Origin: Deminuibacter sp966424055
GTDB taxonomy: Bacteria > Bacteroidota > Bacteroidia > Chitinophagales > Chitinophagaceae
Assembly (NCBI GenBank): GCA_966424055.1
Contig: CBJLMB010000013.1
Span: 62,001-126,000, forward strand
Direction of reading: 5' to 3'
DNA length: 64,000 nucleotides
The position numbers were made by a program, and so were the translations under genes. A model generated the notes under the pieces. That model made no database searches. It saw only the letters and a program-made list of their open reading frames with translations, and had not been told where the DNA came from. Below, one piece after another: positions 25,557-33,610 of this stretch. Position 1 is the stretch's first letter, and each line of letters opens with the position of its first letter.

Positions 25557-26735
25557 ATGAAAAACTTATTACTACCTGCACTGATCCTGGCAGCAACGCT
25601 GGGTGCAGGAGCGCAGAATAAACAGATGAAGGCATTTATAGATGAGCAATTGTCCTTCGCCGTACAACAATACAAAGTGCTGCACCAGCGAACACCACAG
25701 GGTCTGTTTCCCCGCACTTATGATGTTGCAAAAGATAGCCTGTACTGCAGTAAGTCAGATTGGTGGTGCAGTGGTTTTTATCCCGGTACTTTATTGTATT
25801 TATACGAATATGCAAAAGATGCGGCGCTGAAACAGGATGCATTGGAAAGTATGCGCTACCAGGCAAAAGAACAGTTCAATAAGGGCACGCACGACCTGGG
25901 CTTTATGTTGTACTGCAGTTTTGGCAATGCCTGGCGGTTGTTTCATGATGACAGCTGTAAAGCCGTTCTGCTGAATGGCGCCAGGTCGCTGAGCACACGC
26001 TTTAACCCGGTGGTGGGCTGTATCAGGTCATGGGATGCAAAGCGCTGGAAATTCCCGGTGATCATCGATAATATGATGAACCTGGAATTCCTGGCCTGGG
26101 CCACCAATATCAGTGGCGATTCTTCTTTCTATAATATTGCTGTTACCCATGCTACCACCACCATGCACAATCATTTCAGGAAAGATTACAGCTCGTACCA
26201 TGTAGTGGATTATGACCCGGCAACAGGCCAGGTGATCAGGAAGCAGACCGCACAGGGTTATGCGGATGAATCTGCCTGGTCACGTGGGCAGGCCTGGGGC
26301 CTTTACGGGTATACAATGATGTACCGCGAAACAAAACAGCCGGCTTTCCTGGAGCAAGCCAAACATATTGCGCATTTTATTCTCAGCAATCCCAACCTGC
26401 CGGCCGATAAAATACCTTACTGGGATTACAATGCGCCGGATATACCCCATGCTTACCGCGACGCATCCGCAGCGGCTGTAATGGCTTCTGCTTTCCTGGA
26501 GCTGGCGCGTTATACAAAAGGAACAGAACACAATACCTATCTTTCCACTGCAGTCTCCATACTGAAAAAACTGGGCTCACCCGCTTACCGCGCTGCATTG
26601 GGCACCAACGGCGGTTTTTTGCTGCAACACAGTGTAGGCTCTTTGCCGGGAAAATCAGAAGTGGATGTTCCGCTGAGCTATGCCGATTATTATTTTGTTG
26701 AAGCACTGCTGCGCTACCGCCAGTGGTATTTATGA
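25557..26735 (+). CDS. GH88 family unsaturated glucuronyl hydrolase, exported
   Basis: A 392-residue protein with signal peptide MKNLLLPALILAATLGAGAQ. The (alpha/alpha)6 barrel of GH88 is seen: FPRTYD, SDWWCSGFYPGTLLYLYEYA, HDLGFMLYCSFGNAW, FPVIIDNMMNLEFLAWA (active-site Asp), HVVDYDPATGQV, GYADESAWSRGQAWGLYGYTMMYRET and YWDYNAPDIPHAYRDASAAAVMASA. GH88 hydrolases remove the delta-4,5-unsaturated uronic acid left by polysaccharide lyases. With uxuA upstream it points to breakdown of glucuronate-bearing polysaccharides, although no lyase gene is visible in the window. Confidence 0.95.
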   Translation: MKNLLLPALILAATLGAGAQNKQMKAFIDEQLSFAVQQYKVLHQRTPQGLFPRTYDVAKDSLYCSKSDWWCSGFYPGTLLYLYEYAKDAALKQDALESMRYQAKEQFNKGTHDLGFMLYCSFGNAWRLFHDDSCKAVLLNGARSLSTRFNPVVGCIRSWDAKRWKFPVIIDNMMNLEFLAWATNISGDSSFYNIAVTHATTTMHNHFRKDYSSYHVVDYDPATGQVIRKQTAQGYADESAWSRGQAWGLYGYTMMYRETKQPAFLEQAKHIAHFILSNPNLPADKIPYWDYNAPDIPHAYRDASAAAVMASAFLELARYTKGTEHNTYLSTAVSILKKLGSPAYRAALGTNGGFLLQHSVGSLPGKSEVDVPLSYADYYFVEALLRYRQWYL

Positions 26736-26826
26736 GCTAAAGCCTGCAGCTGAATAACTGCTGTTAAAACAAACATGCCACCGGGATAATGTTTAATATT
26801 GCACCGCATCCACAAGCGATCGTACA

Positions 26827-28662
26827 ATGCATTATTCTTCTCTGGAGCAATGTTTACTGGATCTCGAAAAGCATGGTCACCTGGTAAGGGTGAAAGAAGA
26901 GGTTGACCCATACCTGGAAATGGCAGCTGTTCACCTGCGTGTGCATGAAGCTGGCGGACCAGCCCTGCTGTTTGAAAATGTAAAAGGCAGCCGTTACAGG
27001 GCTGCATCGAATATATTCGGCACGCTGGACAGAAGCCGTTTTATTTTCCGCGATACTTTCAAAAAGATACAACAGCTCATCGAGTTAAAAGATGACCCGG
27101 TAAAAGCACTTAAATCACCTTTCCGGAATTTTGCCACAGCGTTAGCCGCGCTCAAGGCGCTGCCGCTGCGCAATCCCGTACAAAAACCGGTGCTTGACAC
27201 CACCATCCGCATCAGTGACCTGCCATTGATACAACACTGGCCTATGGACGGCGGTGCTTTTGTTACACTGCCGCAGGTGTACTCAGAAGATATCAACCAG
27301 CCCGGTGTGATGCATGCCAACCTGGGTATGTACCGCATACAGCTTACCGGCAATGAGTATGTGCCCGATAAAGAAGTGGGTTTGCATTATCAGTTGCACC
27401 GCGGTATTGGCGTGCACCAGTCTGCCGCCAATGCAAAAGGGCAGCCTTTGAAAGTGAGTGTATTTGTCGGTGGTCCGCCCTCGCATAGCCTGGCAGCCGT
27501 AATGCCACTGCCCGAAGGTATGAGTGAGCTGAGTTTTGCCGGGGCATTGGGTGGAAGGCGTTTCCGTTATGTGTATAAAGATGGCTACTGTATCAGCACC
27601 GATGCCGATTTCGTGATCACCGGCGAGGTATATCCCGGCGAAAACAAACCCGAAGGCCCCTTTGGTGATCATCTCGGTTATTACAGCCTGGCGCATCCCT
27701 TCCCGGTGATGCGGGTGCATGCCGTATATGCACGAAAAAACGCGATCTGGCCTTTTACTGTTGTAGGCCGGCCCCCGCAGGAAGACACCAGTTTCGGCGA
27801 GTTGATCCATGCGCTCACGGGTAATGCGATACCCCAGGAAATACCCGGGTTGAAAGCCGTGCATGCCGTGGATGCCGCCGGTGTACACCCGCTGCTGCTG
27901 GCATTGGGAAGCGAACGCTATACACCTTATCAGCCGGTGCAGCAGCCCGCAGAGATACTCACTATTGCCAATCATGTTCTCGGAACCGGGCAACTGAGCC
28001 TGGCAAAGTTCTTATTTATCACGGCAGATCCGCAAAACCGTTTGTCGGTACAGGACGTACAGCCTTTCATGGAATATGTATTGCAGCGGATCGACCTCAG
28101 CCGGGATGTTCATTTTTATACCAACACCACCATCGATACGCTGGATTATTCAGGCACAGGCCTCAATTCGGGCAGTAAGGTGGTGTTCGCCGCTTATGGC
28201 GCGGTACGCCGGCAATTATGTACCGAAGTACCCGCCGCATTGCAGTCATTACATGGTTTTGAAAAGCCTGCATTGGCTATGCCTGGTGTTGTATGCCTGC
28301 AAACAACCGCTTTTACGCATTATGCTGCTGCGCAGAAGGAGATGGCTACCCTCTGTGATCAGCTGGCAGAGCTGTCCGGACTGGATACGGTTCCGTTTAT
28401 AGTGATCACAGACAACAGCAGCTTTACCGCTGCTGATCTCCGCAACTATGTATGGGTAACGTTCACACGCTGTAATCCTTCACATGATATTTATGGGGTA
28501 GGTGCTTTTACGCAGTTTAAGCATTGGGGATGCAGGGGACCGCTGCTGATTGATGCCAGGGCGAAACCGCATCATGCCCCGGCCCTGGACAAAGACCCGG
28601 CAGTGGAAAAAAGAATCAACCGGTTGTTCGCAAAAGGCGGTAGTTTGGAAGAAGTGGGTTGA
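26827..28662 (+). CDS. UbiD family decarboxylase
   Basis: A 611-residue protein, in the length range of the large UbiD members annotated as menaquinone biosynthesis decarboxylase (MqnP/UbiD-like) in Bacteroidota. The central domain has HWPMDGGAFVTLPQVYSED, NLGMYRIQL, YQLHRGIGVHQSAA, VSVFVGGPPSHSLAAVMPLP, DADFVITGEVYPGENKPEGPFGDHLGYYS and FTVVGRPPQEDTSFG. These hold the prenylated-FMN, metal and Glu/Arg catalytic elements. UbiD enzymes decarboxylate aromatic or unsaturated acids using prFMN made by UbiX, which is not seen nearby. The reaction may be in quinone synthesis, but context gives no support beyond family. Confidence 0.88.
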   Translation: MHYSSLEQCLLDLEKHGHLVRVKEEVDPYLEMAAVHLRVHEAGGPALLFENVKGSRYRAASNIFGTLDRSRFIFRDTFKKIQQLIELKDDPVKALKSPFRNFATALAALKALPLRNPVQKPVLDTTIRISDLPLIQHWPMDGGAFVTLPQVYSEDINQPGVMHANLGMYRIQLTGNEYVPDKEVGLHYQLHRGIGVHQSAANAKGQPLKVSVFVGGPPSHSLAAVMPLPEGMSELSFAGALGGRRFRYVYKDGYCISTDADFVITGEVYPGENKPEGPFGDHLGYYSLAHPFPVMRVHAVYARKNAIWPFTVVGRPPQEDTSFGELIHALTGNAIPQEIPGLKAVHAVDAAGVHPLLLALGSERYTPYQPVQQPAEILTIANHVLGTGQLSLAKFLFITADPQNRLSVQDVQPFMEYVLQRIDLSRDVHFYTNTTIDTLDYSGTGLNSGSKVVFAAYGAVRRQLCTEVPAALQSLHGFEKPALAMPGVVCLQTTAFTHYAAAQKEMATLCDQLAELSGLDTVPFIVITDNSSFTAADLRNYVWVTFTRCNPSHDIYGVGAFTQFKHWGCRGPLLIDARAKPHHAPALDKDPAVEKRINRLFAKGGSLEEVG

Positions 28663-28715
28663 TGTACGGTGTACGATATGGGATGTATGATGTATGGGGG
28701 AGTGTTTGTTTGAAG

Positions 28716-28741
28716 CCTGCTGCGCTTTTTCGCAGGTTTTT
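28716..28741 (+). terminator. intrinsic terminator after the ubiD-family gene
   Basis: CCTGC (28716-28720) with GCAGG (28732-28736), or alternatively CTGCG with CGCAG (28720-28735), followed by TTTTT. Confidence 0.7.
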
Positions 28742-28796
28742 GGGGGAGGTACTTTTAGATAGCTAAATGCTTATAGCCTGGGCTGTTAAAAATGTA

Positions 28797-28825
28797 GGGG
28801 CAGTTGGAAACAACCGCCCCTTTTT
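28797..28825 (+). terminator. second intrinsic terminator with GAAA loop
   Basis: GGGGC (28797-28801) with GCCCC (28816-28820), an A-C mismatch, then GTTG/CAAC closed by a GAAA tetraloop, followed by TTTTT. It is strong but 135 nt downstream of the nearest gene stop, so it might end a small RNA. Confidence 0.75.
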
Positions 28826-29280
28826 CAACCCTAAACCCTTAAAAAACATCTTAATGTTACAAAAAACCATGCCAATATCCGGTTTGGTAAAACGATTTTT
28901 TCAAAAACAAACGGGTTTATTTCAAAGCAGAAAGCAACGGCAGGATTTTATGTATATTATCAAAAGGTAAAGTGGTAAGCGGCTTGTTTTGATAAAAACT
29001 GGTAAACCGGCAATATTCTGCTGCTTACCGCAAAAACAAATTTCTGCGGTCAATTCTATAAGTGCTGAAGGGCAGGACTGAGTAGCTGCTTACACAGGTA
29101 TTGCGTAGTTTTTCAACACTCCTCCACAACAAGGTTATCCTTTTCTGAAGCTCTCCAAATGAATATCACTGTTCTGCGAAGAAATAAGGCATAGGGCCTG
29201 CATTCGGGCGACTAAAATAAAAAGTTTATATGAAACATTCAATTTATTGATTATCAATATTTAATTTATATTAAATAAAA

Positions 29281-29303
29281 ATCCCGTTCAAACTGAACGG
29301 GAT
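29281..29303 (-). terminator. ndk terminator
   Basis: ATCCCGTTCA (29281-29290) pairs perfectly with TGAACGGGAT (29294-29303). On the minus strand it is followed by TTTTTAT. It lies 30 nt after the ndk stop codon. Confidence 0.88.
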
Positions 29304-29333
29304 TTTTTACATGTCGTTTATTTGCCTGGCTGG

Positions 29334-29750
29334 CTAGAAGCGTTCCAGTGCAGAGAAAAAGAAATTGCCTTCGATCGCTGCATTTTCATCGCTGTCGCTG
29401 CCATGTACTGCATTTTCACCAACAGAAGAAGCGAATTTTTTACGGATGGTTCCTTCTTCAGCCTGTGCAGGATTGGTAGCGCCGATCAGTTTCCTGAAAT
29501 CTGCAACTGCATTGTCCTTTTCCAGGATAGCTGCCACAATATTACCGCTGCTCATGAATTCAACCAGCTCTCCATAAAAAGGCCTTTCTTTATGTACAGC
29601 ATAGAATTCACCTGCCTGCGCAGTGGTCAGGCGGGTCCATTTCATGGCTTTAATGGTGAAGCCTGCTTTGATGATCTGATCCAGGATAGCGCCTGTGTGA
29701 CCTTTGGAAGTCGCATCAGGTTTGATCATTGTAAATGTTCTGTTACCCAT
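29334..29750 (-). CDS. ndk: nucleoside-diphosphate kinase
   Basis: A 138-residue protein, the standard Ndk length. It starts MGNRTFTMIKPDATSKG. The catalytic His is at 116 in NAVHGSDSDENA, and the family tail NFFFSALERF is close to canonical. It transfers the gamma-phosphate from ATP to other nucleoside diphosphates through a phospho-histidine. It stands alone with its own terminator; upstream lies a repeat-rich gap of about 620 nt. Confidence 0.98.
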   Translation of the reverse strand: MGNRTFTMIKPDATSKGHTGAILDQIIKAGFTIKAMKWTRLTTAQAGEFYAVHKERPFYGELVEFMSSGNIVAAILEKDNAVADFRKLIGATNPAQAEEGTIRKKFASSVGENAVHGSDSDENAAIEGNFFFSALERF

Positions 29751-29888
29751 ATACCTTATTAGCTTGTTTGAATTAGCGCGGCAAAATTAGCGATTGATGC
29801 AGGAATTCCGCCATCCGGGCAAAAAAAAATCATCATCACCCGGTATGGCCGCTTTGAACAGCAATAACCGGGCAGGATGGGACATCCC

Positions 29889-30045
29889 AACTCATAGCTA
29901 GCAGCTCATGGCTTGCAGCTATTAAAGGCTTCGAGCTACTAGCGTTGAGCTGCGAGAAATGCATCTCGCGGAACACGCGGAAAACGCAGAAAGGAAGATG
30001 CTTTTCAGGATGGCCCGGCAAAATAATTTATTCTATTTAAGGGCC
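29889..30045 (+). repeat. long modular intergenic repeat, copy A
   Basis: The unit starts AACTCATAGCTAGCAGCTCA, passes through GGCTTGCAGCTATTAAAGGC, CGTTGAGCTG and the TCTCGCGGAACACGCGGAAA word, and ends near GGATGGCCCGGCAAAATAAT and TTTAAGGGCC. Copy B follows directly. Full or partial copies are inverted at 45.6-45.9 kb. Confidence 0.75.
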
Positions 30046-30072
30046 ATTTTGTCCTGATAACAGCCCGTTCTA

Positions 30073-30230
30073 CCTCATAGCTGGCAGCTCATGGCTTGCA
30101 GCTACTAAATGCTTCGAGCGACTAGCGTTGAGCTGCAAGGAATTCATCTTGCGGAACACGCAAAAAACGCAGAAGGGAAGATGATTTTCGGGATGGCCCG
30201 GCAAAACAATTTATTCCATTTAACGGGCTA
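30073..30230 (+). repeat. long modular intergenic repeat, copy B
   Basis: Same order of words as copy A (CTCATAGCTGGCAGCTCATG ... GGAACACGCAAAAAACGCAG ... GGATGGCCCGGCAAAACAAT ... TTTAACGGGC) with roughly ten to fifteen percent substitutions by eye. A 28-nt non-repeated spacer separates A and B. Confidence 0.75.
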
Positions 30231-30233
30231 TTC

Positions 30234-30268
30234 CAACTCATAGCTGGCAGCTCATGGCTTGCAGCTAT
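30234..30268 (+). repeat. partial copy C of the modular repeat
   Basis: Only the first about 35 bp of the unit (CAACTCATAGCTGGCAGCTC then ATGGCTTGCAGCTAT). It ends about 100 nt before the DHH gene start. Confidence 0.65.
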
Positions 30269-30371
30269 AAAAAAACGACTGACCACCCCATTGCTTTGCC
30301 TCTATATGAACGCGGTATAAATAAATATATTTGAATGAATGCGGCGAAACCCGGAATTTTGCCGCCATTCT

Positions 30372-31379
30372 ATGCAATACATCGATCAGTTTTATCCACT
30401 GTTGGCAACCCCCGCCAAAGCAGTCGTAACAATGCACCAGAAACCAGATGGTGATGCTATGGGCTCTGCTTTGGGGCTCTACCATTTCCTTGCAGCATTG
30501 GGGCACCAGGTTACTGTAATATCGCCCACCAACTGGGCCGATTTTCTCAATTGGATGCCTGGCTGCGGCCAGGTACTGAATTTTGATTCAGAGAAGGAAA
30601 AAGCTATTGCCTTAACCAATGAAGCAGACTGGATTTTCTGCCTTGATTTTAATGTATTGCACCGTACCAGGCATTTTGAACCGGTGCTGGCCGCTGCTCC
30701 CGGTATTAAAATTTTAATTGATCATCATCAACAACCTCAGGTTGAGGCATTTGCATATGGTGTGAGCGATGTTTCCAAAAGCTCCACCTGTGAAATGATA
30801 TACGATTTTATCGTTGGTGCCGGTTATGCCAGTAAGCTGAACCTTGACATGGCCGCCTGTTTGTACACAGGCTTGATGACCGATACCGGCAGCTTCCGCT
30901 TTCCTTCCACCACCGCAGCTGTACACCGTATTATCGCACACCTAAAAGATCTGGGGCTGCAGCATACGCCCATCCACGAAAATATCTATGATAATTTCCT
31001 GGAGAACCGCCTGCGCTTTATCGGTCATGCTTTATTGAACAGATTGGATGTATTATACGAATACAATACGGCCATCATGTCTATTCCCAAAACAGATCTG
31101 TTGCGTTTCGATATCAAGACAGGCGATTCCGAAGGACTTGTCAACTACCTGCTCACCATTGAAGGCATAAGGTTTGGTGCATTGGTGATCGACCGGGATG
31201 AAGAACGGAAATGGAGTTTCCGCAGTAAAGGCGATTTTGATGTAAACACATTTGCCAGGAATCATTTTGAAGGAGGCGGCCATAAAAATGCAGCGGGCGG
31301 CCGTAGCAGCGAAACACTTGAACAAACAACAAAAAAATTCAAACAGGTTTTACAACAATATGAAGCTCAACTACAATAA
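30372..31379 (+). CDS. DHH/DHHA1 family phosphoesterase, NrnA-like
   Basis: A 335-residue protein from MQYIDQFYPLLATP. A longer frame would start inside the presumed promoter, where GAATTTTG (30352-30359) resembles the -7 element. Motifs are HQKPDGDAMGSALGL (motif I), CLDFN, IDHHQQP (the DHH), TGLMTDTGSFRFPSTT and, in the DHHA1 part, RSKGDFDVNTFARNHFEGGGHKNAAGG. NrnA-type enzymes degrade nanoRNAs and dephosphorylate pAp in the cytoplasm. The downstream FKBP lipoprotein ATG begins 2 nt after its stop, so the two genes are translationally close. Confidence 0.93.
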   Translation: MQYIDQFYPLLATPAKAVVTMHQKPDGDAMGSALGLYHFLAALGHQVTVISPTNWADFLNWMPGCGQVLNFDSEKEKAIALTNEADWIFCLDFNVLHRTRHFEPVLAAAPGIKILIDHHQQPQVEAFAYGVSDVSKSSTCEMIYDFIVGAGYASKLNLDMAACLYTGLMTDTGSFRFPSTTAAVHRIIAHLKDLGLQHTPIHENIYDNFLENRLRFIGHALLNRLDVLYEYNTAIMSIPKTDLLRFDIKTGDSEGLVNYLLTIEGIRFGALVIDRDEERKWSFRSKGDFDVNTFARNHFEGGGHKNAAGGRSSETLEQTTKKFKQVLQQYEAQLQ

Positions 31380-31380
31380 C

Positions 31381-32334
31381 ATGAAGAAATTATTATGCGT
31401 ACTGGCAGTGGCTGCCGGCATTTCTGCCTGCCAGATGAATTATGAGAAAACAAAATCGGGATTTACGTATAAGATCACCAAGGGACAAGGTGGTGAAAAA
31501 CTGAAACCCGGTGCTTTTCTGAAATTCAATATTTCTTATACCATCCCCGAGAAAAAAGATACTACCCTGAATACCACCTTCGGCAAGATACCCCTGTATG
31601 CACCTTATGATACCAGTGCCCGCTCACGCTACAGCTTTATGGAGGTGCTCTCTCAATGCGTAGTAGGTGATAGCATCACTTTTAATTTAAGTGTAGATAC
31701 CCTGAAAAAACTGGGAGCTATCCAGGCTTATGACAAAACATTCAGCCGCGGCGGACAGATACTGGGTAAGGTAAAGATCATTAAACAATTTGCTAATGAG
31801 AATGAAGTAATGACCGATTACCAGAACGAAGTGCAGCTGGAAACAAAACGTGAAGTAAGCATGCTGGAACAGGCGCTGAATAAAGAAGGTATAAAAGTGC
31901 AGAAAACCAAGAATGGTGCTTTTGTAGAGATCACCGAGCCGGGCGATGCCGCACTGAAAGCCGATTCAGGCAAACAGGCTGCTGTCATGTACAGGGGCTA
32001 CCTGCAATCGAACAAACAGGTGTTCGATACCAATATGGATACCACTAAGGGGCATACCGATCCTTTTGTACTCACAGTAGGTGCCGGACAGGCTATCCGT
32101 GGCTGGGATGAGGCACTGCCTTATTTTGGCAAAGGCGGTAAAGGCAAGATCTATATCCCAGCTATGCTGGGTTATGGTCCGCAGGGCAACCAGGGCATTC
32201 CGCCTTTTTCCACGCTGGTATTTGATGTGGAAATCAAAGATGTGAAAACACCCGCTCCCGCTCCGCCTCCTGCCCCGGTAGCAGCCCCTGCAGCCGGCGC
32301 CCCCGCAGGTAAACCCGCCGCCGCAGGAAAATAG
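31381..32334 (+). CDS. FKBP-type peptidyl-prolyl isomerase, lipoprotein
   Basis: A 317-residue protein when started at MKKLLCVLAVAAGISAC; an in-frame ATG seven codons earlier overlaps the upstream gene. ISAC is a lipobox with Cys17, so the protein is probably anchored to a membrane and faces the periplasm. A degenerate FKBP-like half lies at about 25-140 (LKPGAFLKFNISYTIP). A canonical FKBP domain lies at about 190-285 (VMYRGYLQSNKQVFDTN; PFVLTVGAGQAIRGWDEALP; GGKGKIYIPAMLGYGPQG; FSTLVFDVEI). The tail is rich in Pro and Ala. It assists folding of exported proteins. It is co-transcribed with the DHH gene and ends at a strong terminator. Confidence 0.93.
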   Translation: MKKLLCVLAVAAGISACQMNYEKTKSGFTYKITKGQGGEKLKPGAFLKFNISYTIPEKKDTTLNTTFGKIPLYAPYDTSARSRYSFMEVLSQCVVGDSITFNLSVDTLKKLGAIQAYDKTFSRGGQILGKVKIIKQFANENEVMTDYQNEVQLETKREVSMLEQALNKEGIKVQKTKNGAFVEITEPGDAALKADSGKQAAVMYRGYLQSNKQVFDTNMDTTKGHTDPFVLTVGAGQAIRGWDEALPYFGKGGKGKIYIPAMLGYGPQGNQGIPPFSTLVFDVEIKDVKTPAPAPPPAPVAAPAAGAPAGKPAAAGK

Positions 32335-32363
32335 CAATAGTAAAGAATCAATTCATACAAACA

Positions 32364-32392
32364 GCCGGTTTCAGCAATGAACCGGCTTTTTT
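32364..32392 (+). terminator. intrinsic terminator after the FKBP gene
   Basis: GCCGGTT (32364-32370) and AACCGGC (32380-32386) pair perfectly with a 9-nt loop, followed by TTTTTT (32387-32392). Confidence 0.9.
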
Positions 32393-32515
32393 ATTCGCTA
32401 GTGGCAAGTTGCGCTAGCGCGCCGTGAATCGCGAGTTTGCCGGTGGCGCAGGGGGATGCAGTACAACCCACTGGCCATTCACGGTTGCGGTAGCAACCAC
32501 TCGCCACTCGCGAAT
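32393..32515. repeat. 123-bp element with inverted ends, copy 1
   Basis: The left end ATTCGCTAGTGGC is the reverse complement of the right end GCCACTCGCGAAT with one mismatch. The interior GCGCTAGCGCGCCGTGAATC and GAGTTTGCCGG are shared with copy 2. The element could fold into a long imperfect hairpin. It has no open frame of note and is MITE-like in form; no transposase family can be named. Confidence 0.7.
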
Positions 32516-32578
32516 ACTGTACTGGGAAATGAAGCAAGCTTATTAAACAGGTGTACATGTAAACAACCTTACGGGAGC

Positions 32579-32700
32579 ATTCGCGAGTAGCAAGTTGCGC
32601 TAGCGCGCCGTGAATCGCGAGTTTGCCGGTGATGTAAAGGGAATGCAGTACTATCCACTAGCGATTCACGGTTGCAGTAGCAACCACTCGCCACTCGCGG
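32579..32700. repeat. 122-bp element with inverted ends, copy 2, overlapping the folP 3' end
   Basis: It has the same order of blocks as copy 1 (ATTCGCGAGTAGC left end; GTTGCAGTAGCAACCACTCG and CCACTCGCGG at the right). Its right 35 bp encode the last codons of folP on the minus strand, including the stop codon at 32666-32668. The two copies are 63 bp apart in the same orientation. Confidence 0.7.
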
Positions 32701-33526
32701 GTCCCTCATACGCAGCTACCAGCTTGATCGCTTCTATAGCCTCTTTAACATCATGTACCCGGAGTATGGAGGCGCCTTTCAACAGGGCCAGTGTATGTAA
32801 TACAGTGGTGCCATTCAATGCGCCGGCGCTGTTAACCCCCAAGGTTTTCTGTACTATGGATTTGCGGGATACACCTATCAGTATTGGCAAACCGAGTATA
32901 CTGAATGCCTCCATTTCCCTGAGCAGCTGAAAATTCTGTTCTCCTGTTTTGGCAAAACAAAAACCGGGATCGATGATCACATCGGCAATACCGGCGGAAT
33001 GGCAGGCGGCTGTTTGGCGGATAAAAAAGTCCAGCACTTCCTGTGTAACATGTGTGTATTGCGTTTGCTGCTGCATATTCTCCGGTGTACCACGCATATG
33101 CATGCAGATATAGGGTACCTGCAAGGAAGCTACAGTGTCAAGCATGGCTGCATCAAGGCTGCCACCGCTTACATCATTCACCATACAGGCGCCGGCGGCA
33201 ACAGCCCCGGCGGCAACAGATGCAAAATAAGTGTCAACAGAAATATAGGCTTCCGGGAAGCGTTGGTGAATGGCTTCGATCACCGGCAATACACGCGATG
33301 CCTCGGTGGCTGCATCCACCTGCTGCTGGCCGGGGCGCGTGCTCTGGCCACCCAGGTCAAGAAGGGTGGCACCCTCTTGCAGCATCCGCTCTGCCTGTTT
33401 CAGGGCATCATCCACGGCGGGTTGGCGGCTGCCGCTGTAGAACGAATCCGGTGTTGTATTGATGATACCCATCACCACCGGCTGACGGAGTGTGAGTAAT
33501 CTTCCTTTGCAATTCAGCGTGAACAT
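32666..33526 (-). CDS. folP: dihydropteroate synthase, C-terminus read from a repeat element
   Basis: A 286-residue protein from ATG 33526, preceded by an AAGGAAAGGG Shine-Dalgarno-like run. The longer frame starts with TTG and overlaps the presumed promoter. Motifs are VMGIINTTPDSFYSG, GATLLDLGGQSTRPG, ISVDTYFASVA, MVNDVSGG, DVIIDPGFCFAKTGEQNFQLL, PILIGVSRKS and LRVHDVKEAIEAI. It condenses p-aminobenzoate with the dihydropterin diphosphate in folate synthesis. The last about a dozen residues (ASGEWLLLQP) are translated from repeat copy 2, so the native 3' end has been replaced or extended. Core motifs are intact and function should be kept. Confidence 0.95.
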   Translation of the reverse strand: MFTLNCKGRLLTLRQPVVMGIINTTPDSFYSGSRQPAVDDALKQAERMLQEGATLLDLGGQSTRPGQQQVDAATEASRVLPVIEAIHQRFPEAYISVDTYFASVAAGAVAAGACMVNDVSGGSLDAAMLDTVASLQVPYICMHMRGTPENMQQQTQYTHVTQEVLDFFIRQTAACHSAGIADVIIDPGFCFAKTGEQNFQLLREMEAFSILGLPILIGVSRKSIVQKTLGVNSAGALNGTTVLHTLALLKGASILRVHDVKEAIEAIKLVAAYEGPASGEWLLLQP

Positions 33527-33559
33527 TGTACCCTTTCCTTTATTTTTGGTTTCCGGATG

Positions 33560-33567
33560 CAAACTTA
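33560..33567 (-). promoter_or_regulatory. -7 element for folP
   Basis: On the minus strand TAAGTTTG fits TAnnTTTG and lies 33 nt before the folP ATG. It supports the shorter folP start. No clear -33 element is seen. Confidence 0.45.
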
Positions 33568-33610
33568 AAACTGTTTATCCGGAACAGGCAGCAGAACAGT
33601 AAGGCATTTC

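Larger units (their letters stand above)
28663..29333. other. 671-nt intergenic stretch, mostly terminators and AT-rich DNA
   Basis: It starts with a GTAYGATGTATGATG-type run also seen near 37570-37640 and 61740-61775. Two intrinsic terminators follow (28716-28741, 28797-28825). From about 28830 to 29270 nothing coding is convincing; a 67-codon frame at 28767-28970 runs through the second terminator and is rejected. The end of the stretch holds the ndk terminator. Confidence 0.5.

Noticed and set aside
28767..28970. 67-codon frame between ubiD-family and ndk genes
   Set aside because: It crosses a strong intrinsic terminator and has no start signal or family similarity.
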